Of a DNA stretch of 14,764 nt, positions 1-8,822 are shown piece after piece (within the stretch, counting starts at the first letter, position 1; each line of letters begins with the position of its first letter). The position numbers and the translations under genes are program-made. Origin of the DNA: Podila epigama (taxonomy: Eukaryota; Mortierellomycota; Mortierellomycetes; Mortierellales; Mortierellaceae). The notes below the pieces were generated by a model, which saw nothing but the letters and a program-made list of their open reading frames with translations, was not told the DNA's origin and searched no databases. Location of the stretch: contig JAAAVE010000252.1 of NCBI GenBank assembly GCA_015679605.1, positions 1 to 14,764 on the forward strand, read 5' to 3'.

Positions 1-122
1 TTTACTTCATTATTATGCTGGGGGAGGGGAAAATGGGGGATTTGACTGATTGTTTGTGATGATGGGGGTGATATTGGTGGTGGTGGTGACGGAAAGTGAT
101 CGTTTAATGATAGCCTTTAGAC
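1..122. other. 3' flank of the importin gene, G-rich on the plus strand
   Basis: These bases lie just downstream of the importin stop codon and probably hold its 3' UTR, read on the minus strand. The plus strand carries four G-runs (20-24, 26-29, 35-39, 64-68) and a (TGG)4TG run at 75-88, so the transcript would be C-rich with CCA repeats. No gene is visible, and no canonical AATAAA is present on the minus strand. Confidence 0.5.
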
Positions 123-3100
123 TTAAGCGGAGGCAGTCTCGGCAGCCGCCTTGGCGGCAGCGATCTGATTGGCTTCTGCAGTCTTGACCAGGTTCATAAT
201 AAACTCTTGCTGCTCAGGAGTGGTAGCCTTGGTCAACTCGGCGTAAGAGGCTGGGTTGTGATGCTGGAGACCAGTAAAGACGTCACGGAAAATGACATAA
301 GGATCCAGGTCTTCCAAAGGCGACTCAAAGTAGATCTCCTCTTCAAGGTCATCATACTCGGATTCTTCATCATCCTCACGGTCGGTGGGGCGCGACTTGG
401 AAGCCTGCTGGGCAAGATACTCGAGGTACTCGTGGCCCTCGTCATAGACATCTTCCTCATCATCCACCCATTCTTCCTCAACACCATCCTCATCCGCAGC
501 GAGGGCTGACTCCAAGGCTGACTGCTCAGGGTCAGAGTCGTTCTCATCGTCCTCATCTTCGCTATCTGATCCAATGTTGTACATCTTTTCCATCTCCTTG
601 CGCTCTATGGTGATAAGGGAGAAAGAACAAAGTTTCTTCAATCAGAAACAAAAGTAACTTGTCTAATATTCATAGGCATTTACACACAATATACGCACAC
701 ACAAATACAACGATTAAAATATCACTTACTGGCTTGAGCGATAGGAAGACCCTCAAAGTTGCTCAAGATACCGTTCAGGACCTGAGGCCAGCCGTTTTGG
801 AGAGCTGGTGGAACCTGCTCAACGGGAACGCTCAAAATAGCACAGAGGGAAATAATGGACAGCTTCTTGTCGTGCACACGCGAAAACTTTTCGAGAGATC
901 CAAACCAGGCACCAAAGAAGCGCTGAGTCCAGCCATTCTCCTCCATCAGGCGCAAGGTGACCCCGGCATTGTAGTAGAGAGCGTTCATCACGACCTCAAT
1001 AGCCTGAACCTTGAACTCAATTGTCTGAATCTTGTCCACAGGGGCCAAGTGCTCGAAAACGAGGGCCAAGATGGGAGCAACGTACTTGTCAACATGACCA
1101 CGGCAGTTCAACAACAGGGACTCGGCCAACTTGCAGGCAGAGACACGGTCATTCTCGCCCAAGCGATCAGACTTCATGACAGTCTCAATCATGTCGTAGA
1201 CCATGTGTTGGACGTTCTCGTTCTGAGAAACGACTTCCTTGCCGTACGAAATGTAGTTGTCAAGTGAGGGGAACATCTCCTCCATAAAGTCCAGTGCAGA
1301 CTCCTTGAAAGTCTTGTAGATCAACTCAAACACTGCCCACATGTTGGCCGAGATGGTCTTGGACGAGAATGTGCAAGAGTCAATGATCTCAAAGACACCG
1401 TCAAAGAGATCAATGATGGCGTTCTGAAGAGTGAATGTGATCACGGGCATAAGGGCCAGCTCGAGTTGGTTCAAGACCTCAGGTGTGCTCTCGAGACTCA
1501 TAATAAGAGTGCCCATGGTCTTGAGAACACCCATGGCTGCCATCGTCTTATCCGAAGCCTCATCGATAGCACTATCGGAGAGATCATCCACACCATCAGT
1601 ACCCTTGTTAGCACCCATATCCTCGCAGATGCGCAAGAATGTGTCGCGAAGCTGCTCGCACAGCTGCACAGCAAAGGGTGCCAAATCCTGAGCAAAGACC
1701 TCGACGAACTCATCCATGACATCGGACAATGTATCAACATCAATCTCGTTAGTCATGGCCAAAAGCTCATGCATGATGAACTGGAGGTGGGGCTTCATGG
1801 CCTCGCAAACGGCTTCGTGGCGAATCATGGGGCGCAGAGCAAGGGCAGCAGTGACCTTGACGGGCAACTCAGAGTCACGAAGAGCCTCCATAAGACCGGT
1901 GAAAGCAATACCAACGTTGTTGTTGTCCTCAAAGTCCAAATCGCTGAACTGGTTGATCATGTCACAAGCACGAGCACGGAGGAATGGGTACTGGCTCTTG
2001 AACTCGGGGAAGACGTGGTTGACAAAAAAGGCCTCCATCATCGAGGCAAGCGACTTTTTGCGGAGAATCAAGGGAGCAAGGCTTCCGATCATAACGAGGG
2101 CGCCATCCTTTTCTCTGGGGTTCTTGGCCTCAGCAGGAGCATCGTGGTACTTTTGAAGGACAGTGTTGGCCAATGCAAGAATCTGCATAAATGCGTTCTG
2201 TCTGTATCTGGCCATGACGGTCATAAAGTTCACAGCAGCCGTCTTGGGGCTGGTGAAATCCTCAAGCATGTCAATCTTTGAGTGAACGTACTCAACAGGC
2301 TCATCAACCCAGAGCGCTTCGTCCTCAGCAGTGAAGCAAAGTTGAGGGAAAACAAAGTGGGTAATCAAAGTCTCTGAGTGGGGTTTCATGATGGACCAAA
2401 TGCTCTTGTCCTTGACGCTCTCCTCGAAAAAGTTTCCAATCAAGCACAGGACGCGGGGGCTCAGCCACGTCTGCTTCTCAACCCAGAGTGCGATCTGCTT
2501 GAGGTAAGCGGACAAAATGTTGGGTGCAAAGTTCTGAACAAATCCTTTGGCAAACTCCTTGAACTTTGACTCGGAGGTCAGAGCGGCAGGGTTACCATAG
2601 CTATAGAATAAAGTACAAAAGCACAGTCGTTAGCTCCTCGATGGTATATATATCCATATTAACACCTTTAAAGGGCAAGAGACAAGGCTAGCCATACCGA
2701 GTGTAGAGACGGTTCAAGCATTGGTAAGCCCAACGCTTGGCCTTCCACCAAGGGTGCTTCTCCAACTCCTCGAGATCGGTGGGGAGACCTTCGCTTGGGA
2801 TGGGCTTCTCGACCATCTGAATGAACAATGTGCCCCAAGGCACAAGTGAGGAGTTGTCGCGCTGGCGCTCTGAGAGGTCGAGCTGAATGGTGTAGTGATA
2901 GCACTTGAAGATGAGCTTGAGCATCTCAGCCGCCTCAATGTTGTTGGCGCTGATCAATCCTGAACCGATCTGCTGGATAGCAGGGAAGAATGTTCCAATG
3001 ATCTCTTCGACTGGCTCGCGGTCCTCGACCTTGAACCTATAACATGTGTCAACGAGAATGTGTGATTAATTTGCTGCCAAGAAAAGTCTAACCATGAGGT

Positions 3101-3938
3101 AAAAAAGATATAAAAACTATGCATATGCACACTTACTTGTAGACACGGAGGACCTCCTTCAAGGCAACCAATCCAACGTAGACGATCTTGGGATCCTGGG
3201 ACTGAAGCAAAGTTTGGACCTGGGCGAGATAGCCAGGCCACTTTGAAGGAAAGTCGTTCGAAAGCATGACGCCAAGGGAAGTGATCAACTGGGAACTAGA
3301 AGAGGCAATAAGCAAAGCTGGTTCAGAACACATTGTTCTCACTTGGTAAACTTTGGGAGATGAAGCAGATAGATGGCATAGACATACCGAATGACAGTAG
3401 GAGCTGCGGCCAAGAGCTGGAGAATAGCGCCCTTGATGCTGTCCTTCTCGGACTCGTTGATCTTCAAGTGTTCAGGAGTTGACTCTGTCTCAAACCAGTA
3501 ACGCTTGATAGCATTCTTGAAGTAAATGGATGCTGTACGGGATTGAACACAAGGCGTAAAGATATTTAGTATTCACTCTACATGCGACGCAGTGCCTTGA
3601 ACGAGTTGGTGGCAAGAACAGCATAAACACACCTGCTTGACGGACATGGACCTCGGATTCCTCGGCTCCAATGATCTGCATCGACTGCATAAGGGTGCCC
3701 TGAGAACCCTCAAGCTACACATTGATGTGATGAGTGAGTAGAAAAGAGGTGAGAATCTCTCAAAGAGTAGAGTGTGCTGTAAACCCCCTGAGTAAGTAGT
3801 AGCATTGTCCACTTGTGCTGAAAAGCTTGGCTTGGTGGGGGGTAATACCTGCTTGAGTTTCAGTTCAGCCTGGATACGGACATTAGCATCTGGCTGAAAA
3901 GTTGCCTGGAAAAGGTGGTAGAGTGCTTGAACATCCAT
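123..3938 (-). CDS. SXM1: Importin-beta family nuclear transport receptor (importin-7/8, Sxm1/Nmd5 type)
   Basis: Karyopherin that carries cargo through the nuclear pore under RanGTP control; known cargoes of this subfamily include ribosomal proteins and stress MAP kinases. Exons on the minus strand: 3938-3849, 3714-3633, 3532-3388, 3295-3137, 3036-2698, 2600-730, 604-123, giving 1055 aa against about 1040 in human IPO7 and yeast Nmd5. The importin-beta N-terminal domain spans roughly residues 24-100 (AELKLKQ, then VRQAASIYFKNAIKRYW). HEAT-like helices follow, with family blocks such as RARACDMINQFSDL and LPVKVTAALAL. Residues 908-996 are very acidic, as in IPO7, and the last 60 residues keep the family tail (IFRDVFTGLQHHNP) before an Ala-rich end. 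The start ATG has A at -3 and G at +4, and MDVQALYHLFQATF aligns with the usual N-terminus. All six introns are GT-AG. One gene here stands for the paired IPO7/IPO8 or SXM1/NMD5 paralogues of other lineages, so the exact symbol is uncertain. Confidence 0.95.
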
Positions 3939-4209
3939 CGTCAGATCTAAATGATTTTCCTTGAGGCAAATGGGATGCTGAACTTTTCCTGACAGGGCTG
4001 CAGAATCAATCGGCAGAGAGGAAACAAAAAGGACAGAAAAAAATTTTTTGTCATTTTTTTGTTGGTTGCTCAAAGCCTCACAGAGGGAAAGGAGAGGGTG
4101 ATTCCTGTGCAGTGCGGAGCAACGTGGTGCAGTGCGGAGGCATACAACAGTTGACTGCAGTGACCTCCTTCCCATTGCCACCACTTTGATTATTTTTTTT
4201 TACGTTACA
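3939..4209. promoter_or_regulatory. Divergent intergenic region between importin and CDC26-like genes
   Basis: 271 bp separate the two start codons, so both 5' UTRs and core promoters must lie here or reach into the genes. It holds an A7T6 tract flanked by GACA/TGTC at 4033-4052, further T-runs near 4054-4060 and 4193-4200, and a 13-base direct repeat at 4107-4119 and 4127-4139. No clear TATA box is seen. A bidirectional promoter is inferred from gene orientation; the poly(dA:dT) tracts are of the kind that disfavour nucleosomes in fungi. Confidence 0.55.
4107..4139. repeat. Two copies of a 13-base direct repeat, 20 bp apart
   Basis: GTGCAGTGCGGAG occurs at 4107-4119 and again, identically, at 4127-4139. 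The start-to-start spacing is exactly 20 bp, close to two helical turns, so two bound proteins would sit on the same face of the DNA. It lies 71-103 bp upstream of the CDC26-like ATG. It may be a transcription-factor site pair or a chance small duplication. Confidence 0.7.
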
Positions 4210-4524
4210 ATGCTTGGAAGAGACCCCACGCGGATCGACTTTCGGTCAGATTACCGACTCGAGATGCAACGTGCAACCGAGGAGTATGTCCAACGACAAG
4301 GCGGACAGCATGGCGCATTGGCCCGTGCAAAGGAGCGCCAGCGCCAACTTCTTTCAACAACAGCAGCACCCCCACCTACACCTGCCGAGGTTGAGGCTGG
4401 TTTAAAAGGTGCTGGTGCAAGCAGTTCGGGAACGAGCACCAGAACATCAGAGCCGGTCGACCCGGTTGAGCTGGCCCAGAGAGAGAAGCGGAGCAAGACG
4501 ACTCATGAACGCCTCGGCATCTGA
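4210..4524 (+). CDS. CDC26: Probable CDC26, small subunit of the anaphase-promoting complex/cyclosome
   Basis: An intronless frame of 104 codons plus stop. The N-terminus (MLGRDPTRIDFRSDY) resembles the CDC26 signature, where a Met-Leu-Arg-Arg-x-Pro-Thr start is followed by a hydrophobic/acidic stretch. In known structures this N-terminus inserts into the TPR superhelix of CDC16/APC6 and stabilises it. The C-terminal HERLGI resembles the short [ED]RIG-type motif near the end of many CDC26 proteins. Between them lie a charged, probably helical segment (about 16-48) and a Pro/Ala/Ser/Thr-rich linker (about 49-85). The start is the first in-frame ATG, with A at -3; the frame is open further upstream but has no ATG there. 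Length fits CDC26 (85-124 aa in human and budding yeast). Residue 3 is Gly where Arg is common. Assignment rests on short motifs recalled from the family; a lineage-specific small protein is the alternative. Confidence 0.68.
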   Translation: MLGRDPTRIDFRSDYRLEMQRATEEYVQRQGGQHGALARAKERQRQLLSTTAAPPPTPAEVEAGLKGAGASSSGTSTRTSEPVDPVELAQREKRSKTTHERLGI

Positions 4525-4810
4525 CATGGAGGAAATGTTTTGGTGTTCACTAAATTACAAATGCCGTTGAACCATGGAGCACATTGAGTCATGGTATGTA
4601 TTCACGGACATGTGTGTGCCATGAACTGTGCAGTTGGCTCCTTGTTTTTGCTAGCATAGAGATCTCACTCCCCCCAAAAAAGAGACGCTGCTTCGCTTTG
4701 CATCTTTGCATGACTCAATAAATAAAAGCTCTTGCTTCATGCTTCATTCTGCAAATTCTTTTTTTCTTGTTTTTCATTCTACGACCAACCCAGTCAACAA
4801 AGCACGTTCA
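4525..4810 (+). promoter_or_regulatory. Intergenic region: CDC26-like 3' end and D2HGDH promoter
   Basis: These 286 bp between two tandem genes must hold the 3' UTR of the CDC26-like gene and the promoter of the dehydrogenase. AATAAATAAA at 4717-4726 could be a polyadenylation signal for the upstream gene, though it lies only 85 bp before the downstream ATG. A T-rich patch follows at 4758-4775. An ATG at 4739 is in frame with the dehydrogenase start at 4811 without a stop between them. Confidence 0.4.
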
Positions 4811-7205
4811 ATGAGTCTCATGCAGCAGATTGTCAGGCCTCTTTTGGCTAGAACTCCTCGTGTCCGTGGTCGAGAGTTCTCCACCGTATTACCGTCCCGA
4901 GCAGCTTCTTCCCACGAAACGGCTTTAACATCCAACACATATCGTTATCTGAAGCGCAACACATCGTTCAAAAAGGTACAAGGAGATTGCAGCAATAAAA
5001 CGAAAGGGTTCACTTTTATTTACTCGTGTTTGCTTATGTTGACCATCTTTCTCCTTGACATTCAAGTTGACAGAGAAGGATATTGCGCACTTTCGCTCCA
5101 TCTTGCCATCTTCAAGTCTCTCTCAGGATGCAGAAGACCTTGAGGCCTTCAACACCGATTGGCTTCAAAAGTACCGAGGCCAGTCGACACTTGTCCTGAA
5201 GCCATCTTCAACGGAACAGGTTTCCCAAATTCTCAAATATTGCAACGATAACAAGTGCGTGTTCCTTGTCCTCCAACGTTTTCTGAAGACATGTCACTTA
5301 TGATGTTTGATATTAACATTTTCTTGTATGATTGATTCATTCAGGTTGGCCGTTGTTCCTCAGGGGGGAAATACGGGGCTTGTTGGTAAATATTCCCGAA
5401 ATGTAAGCCAAACCCACGTTACATATCTCTCTCTCTCTTAATGACACGATTTCTACTGATACGATAGGCGGTGGTGTTCCTGTTTTTGATGAGATTGTCA
5501 TCTCAGCCGCAAACATGTCCTCAGTCCGAAGCTTTGACAGCGTCTCAGGTACAGTACGCTGCGAGCCTCCCGTCTCTCATTTCCCGTGATCTTTACTCTG
5601 CAAGCAAGGATCGAACTTAATTATCGCATAACACTTAACCTTTGTCTCCTCAAACGTAGGCGCATTGGTGTGTGACGCGGGGTGTATCCTGGAAGTCCTG
5701 GATAATTTCCTGGCTGAGCGAGGATATATCATGCCACTGGATCTTGGCGCGAAAGGAAGGTAACATGATGCCAATGAAGATAGTGATGCTCGTTCCATGT
5801 CGAGAACAATACGAGACTGATGCTCTCACTTCTTTCTCTCTTTAGTTGCCACATTGGTGGAAATGTCGCGACCAATGCTGGTGGACTGAGATTATTACGA
5901 TACGGATCTCTCCATGGCACAGTGCTCGGTCTTGAAGTTGTATGTATCGGAAAACGACTGTGTTGCCGTGTTGCCAGATTTTATCATAAATGTGACTTGT
6001 GAACTCATTATCTTTGTTTTCGAAAGGTTCTTCCCGATGGAACTGTGCTCGATAACCTTGCCACCTTGCGCAAGGACAACACCGGTACAACATGTCCTAT
6101 CTGTCTAGTATCTTCTCGCTGAAATAACACATCGTCGTGAAGCTGATGTTTCCTTCAATTACTCTGTAATAGGATATGACCTCAAACAGCTCTTTATCGG
6201 TGCTGAAGGAACATTGGGAATAATCACAGGTGTCTCCATTCTTTCACCAAAACGCCCAAAGGCTGTCAACGTTGCATTGCTTGGTCTGAACACATTTGAC
6301 CAAGTGCAGGCAGCTTTCAAGCGCTCCAAAGACGAGTTGTCCGAGATCCTTTCAGCTTTTGAGTTCTGGGACAGGGCGTCGATTGACTTGGTAAAGGAGC
6401 ATTTAGTTGCTGGGGCGAGCAATCCATTGCAGTCTACTCATGACTTTTATGTCTTGATTGAGACAAGTGGTAGTTCGAAGGATCATGATGATGAGAAACT
6501 CGGCGCCTTTTTGGAAGGATTGTTGAGTGATGATATCGTTCAAGATGGCGTCGTGGCCCAGGACACGACCCAACTGCGTAATCTCTGGGCTATTCGTGAG
6601 GGCATCCCAGAGGCTTGCTCGAAATCAGGTGCAGTATATAAGTATGACATCTCGATGCCAGTGCCAGTTCTCTATCAGATGGTGGAGGATATGCGGACTC
6701 GTCTCGAGAATGCAGGCGCAGTGGGTGATGGAAAACTTGTAAAGTCTGTCATAGGATACGGTCATGTTGGCGATGGTAAGAATCCAACCGCTCTCAACTA
6801 TTCGATACTCTTTTACCCCTACGCAAATATCAAGACTAAATCTTGTTATTGGAATTCTCTCATAGGCAACCTACACCTCAATGTCGCGGCACACGAGTAC
6901 TCCAAGGAAGTAACAGATCTCATCGAGCCGTTTGTCTACGAATGGACAGGTATGATTTTCGACCACAATGTCTTTGACACCTAATCGTGAAGTGCAAATT
7001 CCAGGTGACTCATTCTCTTTGTTTTGGTCCATTGTTGCACGTAGCCAAGCACTCTGGGTCAATCTCGGCTGAGCATGGCCTGGGCTTGATGAAGGCTTCA
7101 CACCTCCACTACTCAAAGTCACCATCCATGATTCACTTGATGAAGCGCTTCAAGCAACTTTTGGACCCCAATGGTATCATGAATCCTTACAAGTATCTTC
7201 CATAG
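4811..7205 (+). CDS. D2HGDH: Mitochondrial D-2-hydroxyglutarate dehydrogenase (FAD-dependent)
   Basis: Oxidises D-2-hydroxyglutarate to 2-oxoglutarate with FAD; related fungal enzymes (Dld2, Dld3) also act on D-lactate or pass electrons to pyruvate. Exons: 4811-4975, 5067-5254, 5345-5385, 5468-5548, 5660-5759, 5846-5939, 6027-6084, 6173-6775, 6866-6949, 7045-7205, giving 524 aa, close to the human 521. Residues 1-24 look like a mitochondrial presequence, Arg-rich, ending in RGREFS, which fits RxF/S processing. FAD-binding type 4 motifs are [11 protein letters not shown] (123-133) and [20 protein letters not shown]. Substrate and metal residues known in the human enzyme are present: Arg384 (LWAIREG), Lys399 (VYKYD), His440 and His447 (GHVGDGNLH), Glu481-His482 (SAEHG). 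An in-frame ATG at 4739 would add 24 residues; 4811 is preferred because it gives the cleaner presequence. Exon 3 is only 41 nt. The protein is nearer human D2HGDH than simple D-lactate dehydrogenases. Confidence 0.95.
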
Positions 7206-7282
7206 AGACGCCCATTGAAAAATGGATTTTGAATTACGAGAAACAAAAAAATATAAGAACTATATGTTTGCCAGTAGCAACC
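7206..7282. other. 77-bp convergent 3' intergenic region
   Basis: The stop codons of the dehydrogenase (plus) and the Lin1-like gene (minus) face each other across 77 bp. The spacer is AT-rich, with an A-rich tract at 7242-7256 (AAACAAAAAAATATAAG). Both transcripts must end here or run into the opposite gene, so their 3' UTRs probably overlap. No clear AATAAA is seen on either strand. Confidence 0.6.
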
Positions 7283-8548
7283 TCATTCAAAGGTGACGGA
7301 TTCGCCTGGCTCAAACGTACTGTCTCCAACCATCCGCACAAGAATTCCTTGACTGAAGAAACCCTGCTCTGTCCATGACTTCATATCTGCGCTTGAAAAT
7401 GGGCCGTGTACCTCATCTGCAGCCTGACCCTCTGACGGGCTAGCCCATTTGTATTCCCAACTTACTGAGCTCGAAAAGAGACTGTCATCATCCAACGTGG
7501 AGGCAGCGGCCTCACCCGGTTTCCGTACAGGCGTACCAATAACCCAATCATCTGGGATAATGTCCGCTCGCCGAAGATGTCGAACAGCCTGTTCATAAGT
7601 CTCTTCATACACCTCAAAGTGTCCCATCGCCATCATCCTGTCACAGAGGTCTGTGAGTTTCTCAATTGATCGTTTCCGTTCGAGTTCCTCTTCTGAGACG
7701 GCTGCAATTGGTTTGTCCTCGTCCATCGCTTTGTTCTTTTGCCAACTCTTCTTTTTTGGTGCCTTGGCTCCAGACTTTTTACTACCGCCTCCGAGCCTCT
7801 GTAACGCCTCGATCACGGTTTCGGACGGTCGCAGGATATTGACTAGTTCCAAGTATATATCAGTTTCGGTCATGGCTGATGCAGCTGCCTCTTTTTCCTC
7901 GAGTTGTGCCTGTTTTGCCTTCCGTTCGTGCGCCTGGCGAGCTGCATGGATTTCTCTGCGCGAGACGCCTTCAAGCCAAGAGTCATGGAAGCGGTCAGGA
8001 TCAAGTTTCCGGATAAAGTTACCAGCTTCGTCAATCTCTCCACCTTCCTCCAACTCCTCCTTCATGTTGAAAGCTTCAATCTTGGGGTTACCATCAGAGT
8101 CATAATCTTCATCATCCAAATCGTTCAAGTCCAATTCCTCTCCTTCAATCTCAGAGCGATTGAAGCCCTTGTCAGCTTTAATCTTTGACTTTCCTTTGGC
8201 TGCTGCCTTGCGCTGGGCAACTTCTTCTGGGTCTGCAAACATATCGTCTACGTCCTCTTCAGCCTTGCCGTTGCCTGGGGTCTGTTCGTCATCGTCAATA
8301 GATGTCTTTTCTTTCTTCTTCTCATAGGTTTCGTCATCACTGCTTTCCGCTCCGTCTTCGTAAGCGACTTTGGTGACACCTCCACGACGAGTCTTGCGCT
8401 GCTCGAGGAGGTCGGAATCGTCAATTTCTGTCAGGTGGTCAGCTCTACCGAGCGATTCCTTGTCACCGCCAAACCGAACGCGTTTAGGTGCGCTTGATGA
8501 TGCATCGTTGGATGAGGACCATTCGGTTGATCTCTTATTGCTACTCAT
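7283..8548 (-). CDS. LIN1: GYF-domain U5 snRNP-associated protein (CD2BP2 / Lin1)
   Basis: Orthologue of human CD2BP2 (U5-52K) and yeast Lin1, which associate with the U5 and U4/U6.U5 snRNPs and bind proline-rich ligands through the GYF domain. One uninterrupted exon encodes 421 aa; human and yeast proteins are about 340. A basic patch PKRVRF (21-26) is a likely nuclear signal. Residues 39-176 are acidic and probably disordered. A conserved family segment lies at about 157-195 (EAFNMKEELEEGG, then GNFI and DSWLEGV). The GYF domain fills the last 60 residues: W364, Y366, W368, GPF at 382-384, M389, W392 and GFF at 396-398. The domain-naming Tyr is therefore Phe here. The start is the first ATG in the frame; codons upstream stay open but lack ATG. 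It is the only long gene here without introns. It runs tail-to-tail with D2HGDH and head-to-head with RIC1. Confidence 0.93.
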   Translation of the reverse strand: MSSNKRSTEWSSSNDASSSAPKRVRFGGDKESLGRADHLTEIDDSDLLEQRKTRRGGVTKVAYEDGAESSDDETYEKKKEKTSIDDDEQTPGNGKAEEDVDDMFADPEEVAQRKAAAKGKSKIKADKGFNRSEIEGEELDLNDLDDEDYDSDGNPKIEAFNMKEELEEGGEIDEAGNFIRKLDPDRFHDSWLEGVSRREIHAARQAHERKAKQAQLEEKEAAASAMTETDIYLELVNILRPSETVIEALQRLGGGSKKSGAKAPKKKSWQKNKAMDEDKPIAAVSEEELERKRSIEKLTDLCDRMMAMGHFEVYEETYEQAVRHLRRADIIPDDWVIGTPVRKPGEAAASTLDDDSLFSSSVSWEYKWASPSEGQAADEVHGPFSSADMKSWTEQGFFSQGILVRMVGDSTFEPGESVTFE

Positions 8549-8822
8549 GTCGCTTTGCAAAAGAAGGGAATGAATGGAGATTGAACTTTGTCTCAAGTTG
8601 ATGCTTCAACGTTGGGTATCTTGCAGACCTGATACAAGCCACTTGGTATTTTTTTTTTGAATGAGCAGTGAACAGAATTGTTCCCATTAAACTTGCACCA
8701 AACTCGAAACTATTCTCATTGTCAGTGTTCAACCCACATAACTTGGGCATAGCTTTGCCATCAGCGTTGTATTTCAGCAAGGAAGTAAAAAAAAATAGAA
8801 GAAAAATAACGACCACAAGGAC
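8549..8822. promoter_or_regulatory. Divergent intergenic region between LIN1 and RIC1
   Basis: 274 bp separate the two start codons, almost the same as the other divergent pair in this window (271 bp). It contains a T9-T10 run near 8650-8659 and an A-rich block at 8786-8808 just upstream of the RIC1 ATG. I see no TATA box and no motif shared with the other divergent promoter. Bidirectional promoter function is inferred from orientation. Confidence 0.5.

Noticed and set aside
659-1267. A 202-codon plus-strand frame antisense to the importin C-terminal region
   Set aside because: Same reasoning: it overlaps the importin coding sequence and an intron and shows no domain of its own.
1466-2281. 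A 271-codon open frame on the plus strand, antisense to importin exon 6
   Set aside because: It lies wholly inside the well-supported importin exon, matches no family I know, and looks like a shadow of biased codon use on the opposite strand.
7653-8105. A Ser-rich 150-codon plus-strand frame opposite LIN1
   Set aside because: Its Ser/Phe-rich composition is the expected complement of the acidic, Lys-rich coding strand of LIN1.
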